Below, piece by piece: positions 17,763 through 27,113 of a stretch of DNA of 37,970 nt. Origin of the DNA: Lutibacter sp. Lineage in GTDB: Bacteria > Bacteroidota > Bacteroidia > Flavobacteriales > Flavobacteriaceae. The stretch is from assembly GCF_021647475.1 (NCBI RefSeq), contig NZ_JAKIUR010000032.1, positions 1 through 37,970 on the forward strand, in the 5' to 3' direction. Position numbers and translations under genes: made by a program. The first letter of the stretch is position 1. Each line of letters begins with the position of its first letter. A model generated the notes under the pieces. That model was not told the origin of the DNA and did not search any database. It saw nothing but the letters and a program-made list of their open reading frames with translations.

Positions 17763-18062
17763 TTATGTTGTTTCAAAAATCCAATCAGCACTTAAATCTT
17801 TCCAATTTTTATTTATTGTTTCAATTAAGTTCACTTTATTACTTCTATTGCCTGCCTTTAATTGTTTTTCTCTTTCAATCGTTTGTTGAATATCATTAAA
17901 TTCCTCGAAATAAACCAACTTATCACAATTGTATTTTGATGTAAATCCTTTATATGCTTTTGTTTTATGTTGATAAACTCTTTTAATTATATTACTTGTT
18001 ATTCCGATATAAATAACTGAATTATTTTTATTAACCATAAAATAAACAAAACTTTTTTTCAT
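17763..18062 (-). CDS. Small GIY-YIG nuclease domain protein
   Basis: I start it at MKKSFVYFMVNKNN (18062), giving 99 residues; seven extra codons upstream are repeat DNA. FVYFMVNKNNSVIYIGITSN supplies the GIY-YIG-like signature (YF...YIG), followed by the conserved Arg region NIIKRVYQHK and the Glu in TIEREKQLK typical of the nuclease core. These one-domain proteins of about 95 residues (UPF0213-like) are common in Bacteroidetes and have no agreed function. It has no relation to polysaccharide synthesis. It sits inside the palindromic arrays, with duplicated array segments on both sides. The stop lies directly against array A. Confidence 0.85.
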   Translation of the reverse strand: MKKSFVYFMVNKNNSVIYIGITSNIIKRVYQHKTKAYKGFTSKYNCDKLVYFEEFNDIQQTIEREKQLKAGNRSNKVNLIETINKNWKDLSADWIFETT

Positions 18063-18078
18063 CTTTTTCTTTTTACAC

Positions 18079-18475
18079 GTCATTGCGAGCCTTTTGGCTG
18101 TCGCTCAAGACAGGCTAAAGCGTGGCAATCTCATGTTCTCAACTATACCGTTACAGATTACTTCTTCGTTGCACTTATCGTAATGACGGTTCCATTCCTT
18201 CATTGCGAGGTTTTGGAAAAACCGTGGCAATCTCTTTCAATAGTTACAGATTGCTTCGGTCGTGCCTCCTTCGCAATGACGGTTCAATTACTTGTCATTG
18301 CGAAGCTTTGTTAAAAGCTGTGGCAATCTGCTTCTTTTGGTAACAGATTGCTTCTTCATTGCACTCATTGTAATGACGGTTTCATTTCGTCATTGCGAGG
18401 TTTTGGAAAAACCGTGGCAATCTCTTTCAATAGGTAAAGATTGCTTCAGTCGTGCCTCCTTCGCAATGACGAGTT
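18079..18475. repeat. Palindromic repeat array B
   Basis: Four full units fill the gap between the GIY-YIG gene and wza, at about 18079-18188, 18199-18282, 18294-18378 and 18389-18471. The first has the longer left arm with its own hairpin (AGCCTTTTGGCTGTC and GACAGGCT). Units two to four match array A (17391-17674) with only scattered differences at a constant offset of about 807 bases, so this block was duplicated. Confidence 0.85.
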
Positions 18476-18499
18476 ATTTTTATTTTTTCACTTCAATAA

Positions 18500-20917
18500 T
18501 TATGGAAATATAGCTTTTATTAAAAGTCCCAAAGTTGAAATACCTGTAGTTAATCCTAAAATTTCTTGTATTGACATTTTGCTCCTCTCAGCTTTTTTAG
18601 GGATTACAATTAATGCTCCTGGCTCTATTTTTGGATAAGTTTTAAAAAATATGAAATTTTTTGTGCTTCTAATATCTCCATTCGCATAAATTACATAAGC
18701 TCTGCCTTTTTTTGCATTTTGTGAATATCCTCCAGATTTTGATATGTAATCTTTAAATGAATTTGATTTATCAAACCTTGATAATGATGGTAAAAAAACT
18801 TCGCCTTGTACTTCAACCGTTTGCTTTTCAATTGGTATATAAAGTACATCGCCTTCTTGTAATATTAAATCGATTTTAGATTTTTCATTTCCTTTTTGCA
18901 TAATTTTTTCTAAATCAATTCCTATTTTAATTTCTTTACTTTTATGAATAACCAAGGTAGAATCTTTTAATGCAAAATTTTCTAAATCTTTTAACTGCTG
19001 CTTATCTGAAAGGGTTCTTAGTTTTCTTATTAATGTTGCTCCTTTTAAATATGCATAAGGTGAAAATCCATCGGCTTTTTTAACTAAATCTGATATTCGT
19101 TCATTTTTATTGGCTAAGGAATAAGTTCCTGGGTATTTTACTTCACCTAATATGCTTACATTTTTTTGAGGTGTATATCCTTTTATATATCGTACTGAAA
19201 CCCTATCAAATGGTTTTAAATAAAAATTAGCATTCTCTCCAAGAGTCAACTTATTGGTACTTGATTTTTTAATATTCTTACTTATGGTTTTAAAACTTCC
19301 ATCAGCAACTCTACGAGAAATATCAATAACCGAAGGATCTGCACCTTCTTTAAATCCGCCAGACATTGCTATTAAATCTTCAATATGCATTTTTTCTGCA
19401 AATGTTATGGTTTGAGGTTTATTAACTGCTCCATCAATACTAACCGTGTAATTCCCTTTCAAACTGTATTTGCTATATATTTGAACTCTATCCTCACGCT
19501 GTAAAACAATGGTCGTTTTATTATTTAAAATATCTTCAACAGAAAATGGAATAATTTCTTGCTTTACATCATCTAACATTCTATAAATAATCCCTCTATC
19601 CAATGAAGCCTCTTCTTTTAATCCAGCAGCTTTTTTTAGCAATTCATTCAAAGTCAATCCTTTAGTTAACTCATAATCTCCAGGGCGATATACAGCTCCT
19701 GAAATTGTTACTCGGTTTCTAAAACGGTCTATTACACTTCCTACCGTTAACTTATCACCATCCTGAAATACAAAATTTGGTTGCTTTTTTAAAACAATTT
19801 CACTTACTTCTTTTTGCTCTCCATTAACACGTTCAACCAACAAACGCTTTTTATAAGCATCAGAAGTAAAACCACTAAAATAATTTATTAAGTTAGAAAT
19901 GGTTTCCTCTGGTTTTAACTCATAAATCCCTGGACGTTTAACATTTCCTACTACTATAATTTTACTTAAATATGGAGATACAATAATAACATCTTGATCT
20001 TGCAAAGTAGAATTTCCTTTTTCAGAGCCATTTATTAAATAATTATAAATGTCAAAATTACTATACAACTTTCCTGCTCTTATTAACTTAATATTCCGAA
20101 AAGTTCCCTTTTCAGTAGGTCCACCAGCTGCATATAAAGCATTTAAAACAGTTGACAAACCACTTAATGAATAAGTTCCTGGTACTTTAACTTCGCCTAT
20201 AATATTTACTTGAACGGTACGAACGCCTACTAAAGAAACATCTGCATATACTTTATTATAGCTTGAACTAGAAGCACTAATACCACTATAAATCTTTTTT
20301 AAATAGGATATTATTTTAGCTTTGGCTTTTTCTATGGATAAACCACTAACATAAATAGGACCAATATTTTTAATACGAATAGCTCCTTGTCTATCCACTT
20401 GTTTTCTGTAATTATTTTGAGCAGCTCCCCAAACATCAATTAATAATTCATCACCAGGACCTAATTGATAAGTTGTTGGGGTTGCCAAATTTAAATTTGG
20501 TGTAAATGAAATATTTGGATTATTAAAAAAATCGAAACCAAATAATATACTTTTTTTTAGACTATTGGGTTCTTTTCCTTCTAATCCGAATTTTTCAATA
20601 TTAGAAATAGATGCTTCATCCGTATTTTGCATGGTAACATTAGATGTTGAAACATCAGAATATTTTAAGGAAGCAATTCGTTGTCTTAATTTTGAAAACT
20701 GACTAGCAGACATTCCTTTAGAAGTAGCAATTACTTCTAATTGATCAAGAGTATAACCTTGAGATTTTGCTTTATCCCAATAGGATTGAATTTGAGCATC
20801 TGAAAGGTTATCAATATTAATACTAGACAACTGAGCTTGGATAATAGACTGTGCTGTACTTGGTGTTAAACTAAACACACTAATTAGTAGTAAAATAGCA
20901 ATTACTTTAAATTTCAT
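18500..20917 (-). CDS. wza: Outer-membrane polysaccharide export protein, Wza-like, multiple SLBB domains
   Basis: An 805-residue export protein. It has a cleavable signal peptide (FKVIAILLLISVFSLTPSTA). A Bacteroidetes-type N-terminal helical region carries SDAQIQSYWDKAKSQGYTLD. The Poly_export domain starts at YQLGPGDELLIDVWGAAQNN, about residues 150-170. A series of SLBB repeats follows, recognisable by recurring segments such as VNIIGEVKVPGTYSL, ISGAVYRPGDYEL, VSILGEVKYPGTYSL and VEVQGEVFLPSL. It ends with EILGLTTGISTLGLLIKAIF, a hydrophobic helix that could cross the outer membrane. No lipobox Cys is evident after the signal peptide, unlike E. coli Wza. It would form the export channel. 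Repeat arrays lie on both sides. Confidence 0.92.
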   Translation of the reverse strand: MKFKVIAILLLISVFSLTPSTAQSIIQAQLSSINIDNLSDAQIQSYWDKAKSQGYTLDQLEVIATSKGMSASQFSKLRQRIASLKYSDVSTSNVTMQNTDEASISNIEKFGLEGKEPNSLKKSILFGFDFFNNPNISFTPNLNLATPTTYQLGPGDELLIDVWGAAQNNYRKQVDRQGAIRIKNIGPIYVSGLSIEKAKAKIISYLKKIYSGISASSSSYNKVYADVSLVGVRTVQVNIIGEVKVPGTYSLSGLSTVLNALYAAGGPTEKGTFRNIKLIRAGKLYSNFDIYNYLINGSEKGNSTLQDQDVIIVSPYLSKIIVVGNVKRPGIYELKPEETISNLINYFSGFTSDAYKKRLLVERVNGEQKEVSEIVLKKQPNFVFQDGDKLTVGSVIDRFRNRVTISGAVYRPGDYELTKGLTLNELLKKAAGLKEEASLDRGIIYRMLDDVKQEIIPFSVEDILNNKTTIVLQREDRVQIYSKYSLKGNYTVSIDGAVNKPQTITFAEKMHIEDLIAMSGGFKEGADPSVIDISRRVADGSFKTISKNIKKSSTNKLTLGENANFYLKPFDRVSVRYIKGYTPQKNVSILGEVKYPGTYSLANKNERISDLVKKADGFSPYAYLKGATLIRKLRTLSDKQQLKDLENFALKDSTLVIHKSKEIKIGIDLEKIMQKGNEKSKIDLILQEGDVLYIPIEKQTVEVQGEVFLPSLSRFDKSNSFKDYISKSGGYSQNAKKGRAYVIYANGDIRSTKNFIFFKTYPKIEPGALIVIPKKAERSKMSIQEILGLTTGISTLGLLIKAIFP

Positions 20918-21744
20918 AAGGTTGCTTTTGGTTTTTTGGTAAATTTAGTTTTTTATTTTTAATTTTTATATTTTTTGAGTGATGGCTTTCTTTTCAAAAA
21001 TTGAGATTAAAATTTATAATTTTTACTTATTTTATTATTGGAAACCCTTCGACAAGATGACGATGACAATTTTGTTCTTTCGTCAATGAGAGCATATCGT
21101 GGCTATCTCATGTTCAGAACTGTACCGTTACAGATTACTTCAATCGCTTAGGCTCTTTCGTAATGACGGTTCAATGCGTCATTGCGAGCGTAGCGTGGCA
21201 ATCTCATGTTCAGAACTATACCGCTACAGATTGCTTCTTCGTTGCACTTCATCCAATGACGGTTTATTTGTTTGTCATTGCGAGCCTTTCGGCTGTCGCT
21301 CAAGACAGGCTAAAGCGTGGCTATCTCATGTTCAGAACTGTACCGTTACAGATTACTTCAATCGCTTAGGCTCTTTCGTAATGACGGTTCAATGCGTCAT
21401 TGCGAGGTTTTGTTAAAAACCGTGGCAATCTCTTCTTTAGCAACAGATTGCTTCTCCGTTGCACTTCATCCAATGACGGTTTATTTGTTTGTCATTGCGA
21501 GCCTTTCGGCTGTCGCTCAAGACAGGCTAAAGCGTGGCAATCTCATGTTCAGAACTATACCGCTACAGATTACTTCGTCGCTAACGCTTCTCGTAATGAC
21601 GGTTCAATGCGTCATTGTGAGGTTTTGTTAAAAACCGTGGCAATCTTTTCCTTTAGTAGCAACAGATTGCTTCTTCGTTGCACTTCATCGCAATGACGGT
21701 TATTTTTTGGAGTTTTTATTACTTTTCACTTAATCCTTTCAACT
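20918..21744. repeat. Palindromic repeat array C in the wza-ugd gap
   Basis: From about 21082 to 21700 the 827-base gap carries six consecutive repeat units, some with the short left arm (GGTTTTGTTAAAAACC) and some with the long one (GCCTTTCGGCTGTC..GACAGGC). A block of two units is itself tandemly duplicated with a period of about 217 bases: 21098 onward equals 21316 onward, and 21241 onward equals 21458 onward. Bases 20918-21060 hold the wza upstream region, with no convincing promoter. Plus-strand open frames of 68-105 codons here are translated repeats. Confidence 0.85.
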
Positions 21745-23079
21745 TTATTTTTCAAATCGTTTACCAATTTGGTAATATTCAAATCCTTTTTCTTCTAAGT
21801 TGAAAATATTATATTGGTTTCTACCATCAAAAATAATAGGATTATTTAATTGTGATTTTATTTCATCAAAATCTGGAGAGCGGAATTCTTTCCATTCAGT
21901 TAATAAAATTAGTGCATCGGCATTATTAAGCGTTTCATATTTAGCATTGCCATACGTAATTCCTTTTACATCTTTTAAATAAAAATCCTTAGCCTCAGTT
22001 ATCGCTTTTGGATCGTAGGCTTGTATTTTAGCTCCTCTTTTCACTAATTCTTTAATTACATAAATTGCTGGAGCTTCACGCATATCATCAGTGCCAGGTT
22101 TAAATGCCAATCCCCATAAAGCAAACGTTTTTCCTTTTAAATTCTCTCCAAACCGCTTAATCACTTTATTAGCAATTACTAGCTTTTGATTATTATTAAC
22201 GGTTTCAACGGAATTAATAAGTTGGGCGTGATACCCATGTTCTTCAGCAATTTTTTTTAAGGCTTTTACATCTTTTGGAAAACAAGAACCTCCATAACCA
22301 CATCCCGGATAAATAAAACTATAACCTATACGATTGTCTGAACCAATACCTAAACGCACTTTATTTACATCGGCTCCTACCAATTCGCAAATATTAGAGA
22401 CTTCATTCATAAAAGAAATTTTAGTTGCCAACATAGCATTTGCCGCATATTTTGTCATTTCAGCAGAACGAATATCCATTTCAATTAATCGATCGTGATT
22501 TCTTAAAAAAGGTGCGTATAAAGTTCTCATTTTGGAAAAAGCGATTTCATTATCAGCTCCAATAACTACTCGGTCTGGTTTCATAAAATCATTAATAGCT
22601 GCTCCTTCTTTTAAAAATTCAGGATTTGAAACTACATGAAAATCAATAGTTACCTTTCTTTTATCCAATTCTTTTTGAATGGCTGCTTTTACTTTATCTG
22701 CAGTACCAATTGGCACTGTAGATTTATCCACCACTATTATTGGATGAGTCATTTCTTTGCCTAATTGTGCTGCAACAGCTAACACATATTGTAAATCTGC
22801 CGAACCATCATCACCCATCGGAGTTCCTACTGCGATAAAGACGATTTCAGTAGTTGGTAACGATTCTGATAATTTAGTGCTAAAATTTAAATTGTTATTG
22901 GCTACATTTTTTAAAACCATAGTTTCTAAACCTGGCTCATAAATAGGAATAATTCCTTCTTTTAAAGCATCAATTTTTTTAGTATCAATATCAATACACG
23001 ATACTTTATTCCCCATTTCTGCAAAACAGGTTCCTGTTACTAATCCAACATAACCTGTACCAATGACTGTTATTTTCAT
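21745..23079 (-). CDS. ugd: UDP-glucose 6-dehydrogenase
   Basis: A 444-residue enzyme oxidising UDP-glucose to UDP-glucuronate. The NAD-binding GTGYVGLVTG is at residues 7-16, FIAVGTPMGDDGSADLQYV at about 80-98, KSTVPIGTADKV near 124, and NPEFLKEGAAINDF near 157. The catalytic Cys lies in GYGGSCFPKD at about 261-270, and the C-terminal LWGLAFKPGTDDMREAPA near 318. Length is normal. It follows upxY on the same strand and supplies a uronic acid donor. The sequence is of the TuaD/UGD type, distinct from the HexNAc dehydrogenase at 25785. Confidence 0.93.
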   Translation of the reverse strand: MKITVIGTGYVGLVTGTCFAEMGNKVSCIDIDTKKIDALKEGIIPIYEPGLETMVLKNVANNNLNFSTKLSESLPTTEIVFIAVGTPMGDDGSADLQYVLAVAAQLGKEMTHPIIVVDKSTVPIGTADKVKAAIQKELDKRKVTIDFHVVSNPEFLKEGAAINDFMKPDRVVIGADNEIAFSKMRTLYAPFLRNHDRLIEMDIRSAEMTKYAANAMLATKISFMNEVSNICELVGADVNKVRLGIGSDNRIGYSFIYPGCGYGGSCFPKDVKALKKIAEEHGYHAQLINSVETVNNNQKLVIANKVIKRFGENLKGKTFALWGLAFKPGTDDMREAPAIYVIKELVKRGAKIQAYDPKAITEAKDFYLKDVKGITYGNAKYETLNNADALILLTEWKEFRSPDFDEIKSQLNNPIIFDGRNQYNIFNLEEKGFEYYQIGKRFEK

Positions 23080-23219
23080 TTATGAATGTATATTTATTTT
23101 TCTTTTATTTATTAATATTATTGTTACGTTATTACCCATGCTTTTGCATGGCTTCGCCCTCCTCAGTCCCATTTTTAAGTGGAACATTGGTCTTATTAAT
23201 TAATATATTTTAAAACTAA
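23080..23219. other. Short upxY-ugd gap with a small hairpin
   Basis: The gap holds CCATGCTTTTGCATGG (about 23137-23152), a perfect 6-base stem with a 4-base loop. It is not followed by a clean T run on the coding strand, so a pause or processing site is as likely as a terminator. Confidence 0.35.
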
Positions 23220-23750
23220 CTATATGTTGTTAGTTGCTTTTTTAATACTATTTAGTGGTAAATTTACTTCAATAAAACTTTGTAAAGCTTTAATTTCTAC
23301 AATTATTCTGTATTTACCAGCTTTATTTAAATACGTTGCAAACAAACCTTTAAAAGGACCTCTAACAACCTCAACCAGTTCTCCTTCTAACAAATTAATT
23401 GGATTAATAATAGTAACACTTTCACTATTACTAATTAAAATTTTTAAATTCTCAATTTCAACTTCTCTCACAATGGCAGGTTTCCCTAAATATTTTAAAA
23501 TATTTAAAACCCCTGACACTTGCAGTATTTCTGAAAATTTATCGTTGCTAGTTTTTACAAAAACGAAGGACTTAATTAAAGGTTCTACCACCTTTTTTTT
23601 TCGATCGCTCCATTGTTTGATAGTGGTTAATAATGGTAAAAAAGTTTCGAATTCTAAATGATTAAGTCGTTCAAAAACCTTTTTCTCTGCTCTAGAGCGA
23701 GTGTGTATAGCAAACCAATTAAGATTATAACGTACAGGGTTCTTTAACAT
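23220..23750 (-). CDS. upxY: UpxY-type transcription antiterminator (NusG-like)
   Basis: A 176-residue NusG paralogue. The N-terminal NGN domain starts NWFAIHTRSRAEKKVFERL at residues 11-29 and includes FETFLPLLTTIKQWSDRKKK and PLIKSFVFVK. The C-terminal KOW-like part is ELVEVVRGPFKGLFATYL at about 126-143. In Bacteroides, UpxY proteins are encoded first in capsule operons and let RNA polymerase read through them. Here the gene precedes ugd, wza, wzz and the assembly genes, in line with that role, but the rml and dehydrogenase genes lie upstream of it. An AAGAAGAAGAA purine tract precedes the ATG. Confidence 0.88.
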   Translation of the reverse strand: MLKNPVRYNLNWFAIHTRSRAEKKVFERLNHLEFETFLPLLTTIKQWSDRKKKVVEPLIKSFVFVKTSNDKFSEILQVSGVLNILKYLGKPAIVREVEIENLKILISNSESVTIINPINLLEGELVEVVRGPFKGLFATYLNKAGKYRIIVEIKALQSFIEVNLPLNSIKKATNNI

Positions 23751-23958
23751 TTCTTCTTCTTGTAAAATAATAATACAATTCGATTTAAACCAAATTCATC
23801 ACCATTTGTTACTTTTTACTTACAATTTATTAAGGCTTAAAGGTAGTATAATTAACTAAAAAACACTAAAATTCTTTTATTTAAGAAATCATTGGTCAAG
23901 CTAAAAATGAACTGTGCTTAAATACAAACATTTAGTTGATAATTTCCTTTAACCTTTA
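23751..23958 (-). promoter_or_regulatory. Probable promoter and leader region of the upxY operon
   Basis: About 200 non-coding, AT-rich bases precede upxY on its coding strand. UpxY proteins act through the 5' leader of their own operon in Bacteroides (established knowledge), so a leader of this kind is expected here. I found no exact TAnnTTTG -7 box; near matches exist, so the promoter position is not fixed. The distal 60 bases (23899-23958) belong to a module repeated at 27231. Confidence 0.35.
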
Positions 23959-24063
23959 CACGTCATTGCGAGCCTTTCGGCTGCCGCTCAAGACAGGCTA
24001 AAGCGTGGTAATCTTTTGCTTGATACACAGATTACTTCGTCGCTAATGCTCCTCGTAATGACG
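23899..24063. repeat. Intergenic module: 75-bp direct repeat plus palindromic unit, copy 1
   Basis: A stretch of about 75 bases containing AATGAACTGTGCTTAAATAC and TTGATAATTTCCTTTAACC leads into one full long-arm palindromic unit (23959-24063: CGTCATTGCGAGCC ... CTCGTAATGACG). The same non-palindromic stretch, about 80-85% alike by eye, precedes the palindromic unit at 27231-27382 in the same orientation. Both copies sit between two minus-strand genes. Confidence 0.75.
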
Positions 24064-24066
24064 GTT

Positions 24067-25035
24067 TTATTTTTCAAAAGGATGTTTTGCTAATGGTTTT
24101 TTAACAAATGGATGATATTCTCCTTTAATACCAATTGGATTAGCATGACGAATGGCATGTACAATTTCTATCGCTTGGCGTGGTGCTTCAATACCATAAC
24201 CGTTTCCTTTTAATATTTCCTGATACGAAACAGTATGTAAATCAGCAAAACCACCACTAAATTCTAATTCTTCTCCTTCAATAGTTATAGAACGATACGT
24301 ACGCTGACCTTTAGCTTTTATTTCATTGGGCAAAACATCGTAATTAATAGACAAAAACCAACGAACTCTAGCTTTTTCAAATTCTAGATAACCTGCAGAA
24401 CGATCGTGTGTATTTACGTGAACAATATTTTGTTTTAAATCGCCAAAAACCCAAGAAAGCATATCAAAAAAATGAACGCCTATGTTAGTTGCAATACCTC
24501 CAGATTTAGATATATCGCCCTTCCACGAAGTATAATACCAATGTCCTCTTGAAGTTAAATACGTTAAATCTACATCGTAAATTTTATCTTTTGGACCATT
24601 GTCTATTTTATGTTTTAAAGCAATAATACTTGGATGAACTCGCAACTGCAATATATTATTGATTTTTTTACCCGTTTCTTTTTCAATTTGAGATAATGCA
24701 TCAATATTCCAAGGATTTAAAACCAAAGGCTTTTCACAAATAGCATCCGCACCTTGTCTAAGTGCAAACCGAATATGAGCATCATGTAAATAATTTGGAG
24801 TACAAATACTTACATAATCTAGTTGCATATTCTTTTCAAATTTTAATTTAGAAATATGTCTGTCAAACCGTTCAAATTCCGTAAAAAAATCAGCATTTGG
24901 AAAATAACTATCTATAATACCAACACTATCAAATTTATCCAATGCAGCTACTAAATTATTATTAGTAGCTTTAATAGCTTTCATATGCCTGGGAGCTACA
25001 TAACCGCTTGCTCCAATTAATGCGAAGTTTTTCAT
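24067..25035 (-). CDS. wlbA: UDP-GlcNAcA 3-dehydrogenase, WlbA/WbpB-like
   Basis: A 322-residue Gfo/Idh/MocA oxidoreductase. It matches WlbA/WbpB closely: MKNFALIGASGYVAPRHMKA with the NAD-binding glycines, LDKFDSVGIIDSYFP near residues 37-51, the SICTPNYLHD loop near 76-85, and CEKPLVLNPWN near 99-109 with the catalytic-region EKP. These enzymes oxidise C3 of UDP-GlcNAc uronic acid on the way to UDP-2,3-diacetamido sugars. The 6-dehydrogenase that would feed it is the next gene upstream. The partners that normally complete the route, aminotransferase WbpE and acetyltransferase WbpD, are not in the window. Length is normal. Confidence 0.9.
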   Translation of the reverse strand: MKNFALIGASGYVAPRHMKAIKATNNNLVAALDKFDSVGIIDSYFPNADFFTEFERFDRHISKLKFEKNMQLDYVSICTPNYLHDAHIRFALRQGADAICEKPLVLNPWNIDALSQIEKETGKKINNILQLRVHPSIIALKHKIDNGPKDKIYDVDLTYLTSRGHWYYTSWKGDISKSGGIATNIGVHFFDMLSWVFGDLKQNIVHVNTHDRSAGYLEFEKARVRWFLSINYDVLPNEIKAKGQRTYRSITIEGEELEFSGGFADLHTVSYQEILKGNGYGIEAPRQAIEIVHAIRHANPIGIKGEYHPFVKKPLAKHPFEK

Positions 25036-25159
25036 TTTTATTTTCTTATTCTATTTACACCAAAACGAAGACTATAACTAAAACTTTTTTTTACCAATTT
25101 ACTTAAACTATGACCAAGACGAAGACTTTTGGTTCTAATTTTAGTCTAAGTTTTCAGCC
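25036..25159. other. Gap with degenerate short A/C/T-rich repeats
   Basis: Imperfect repeats of the type ACTAAAAC and ACCAAGACGAAGAC lie here. Similar text in complement (TTAGTTTTGGTCTTAGTTTTAG) occurs at 25752-25775, on the far side of the four-helix-bundle gene and the MITE. The two tracts thus bracket that inserted block. Confidence 0.4.
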
Positions 25160-25516
25160 TTAATTCTTCTTTATACTATTTCTAAAAGCACTTATTCTTT
25201 TTTGTAAACTTATTATTTCTTCTATTGTTTGTGTGAAATTGTCATTTTTTAAATAATTCCTATTTCTTGCAATTCTTAACTGAGTTTCTAATTCATATGC
25301 TGAACCTAAACTAATTTCTAAAAATCTACCAAAGTCTTTTTCTGAACTTCTGGAAGCTCCTTCAGCTATATTTGAAGGGATTGATACTGCTGATCTTGTT
25401 ATTTGAGAAATTAATCCAAATCGCTCATCCTTAGGGAAATTATCTATACTATCATAAATTTTATTCACTAATTCCATGGCATCAATCCATACATCATATT
25501 CTCTAAAATTTCTCAT
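25160..25516 (-). CDS. Four-helix-bundle protein (23S rRNA intervening-sequence protein family)
   Basis: A 118-residue protein. It contains YDVWIDAMELVNKIYD, the conserved SQITRSAVSIPSNIAEGASR near residues 40-60, and the FLEISLGSAYELETQLRIAR segment, the signature of the TIGR02436 'four helix bundle' family. The family was first seen inside 23S rRNA intervening sequences and is also related to the Avd protein of diversity-generating retroelements. Here it is a solitary gene between two sugar-nucleotide dehydrogenase genes, next to a MITE, with no rRNA or reverse transcriptase nearby. Its function in this setting is unknown; nucleic-acid binding is likely from the family. Confidence 0.88.
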   Translation of the reverse strand: MRNFREYDVWIDAMELVNKIYDSIDNFPKDERFGLISQITRSAVSIPSNIAEGASRSSEKDFGRFLEISLGSAYELETQLRIARNRNYLKNDNFTQTIEEIISLQKRISAFRNSIKKN

Positions 25517-25548
25517 TCAATTTTCTTTATCTTTAATCATAATAATAC

Positions 25549-25740
25549 TATAAAACCCGTTATGCATTATAACTTTTTAAACTTACTGTTACGTCAGTTC
25601 AGTAATTTTTGATAAAAAATTGTATCGAGAACGGCTGTATTTAAATAAAAAACCTATTCTCGATACTAATTTCAAGCCTAAAAAGGCTAAAATTCACTCG
25701 AATTGACGAAATTTTATCATAATACACAACGGGTTATAAA
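25549..25740. mobile_element. 180-bp MITE with 6-bp target duplication
   Basis: The element spans 25555-25734. Terminal inverted repeats ACCCGTTATGCATTATAA (left) and ACCCGTTGTGTATTATGA (right, read inward) match at 15 of 18 positions. It is flanked by the direct duplication TATAAA at 25549-25554 and 25735-25740. An internal 10-base stem GTATCGAGAA/TTCTCGATAC lies in the middle (about 25623-25664). There is no coding capacity. The left 34 bases match the end of the IS30-like element at 157-124 with three differences, so that family probably mobilised it. Confidence 0.85.
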
Positions 25741-25784
25741 CTTCTTTTTATCTTAGTTTTGGTCTTAGTTTTAGTTTTTGCAAA

Positions 25785-27113
<1,329 letters not shown>

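Noticed and set aside
17340..18475. CRISPR array
   Set aside because: Units are imperfect nested palindromes without uniform unique spacers, and there are no cas genes.
17485..18638. Several overlapping plus-strand frames of 60-134 codons
   Set aside because: Their peptides are repeated translations of the palindromic units (for example RHCEVLKK and AMTGSF recurring), so they are open by repeat periodicity, not genes.
21099..21696. Plus-strand frames with repeated MAISCSELYRYRLL-like peptides
   Set aside because: Direct translation of array C; the same peptides recur in each unit.
25160..25516. Diversity-generating retroelement (Avd-like protein)
   Set aside because: No reverse transcriptase, template repeat or variable repeat is near; the protein fits the solitary four-helix-bundle family.
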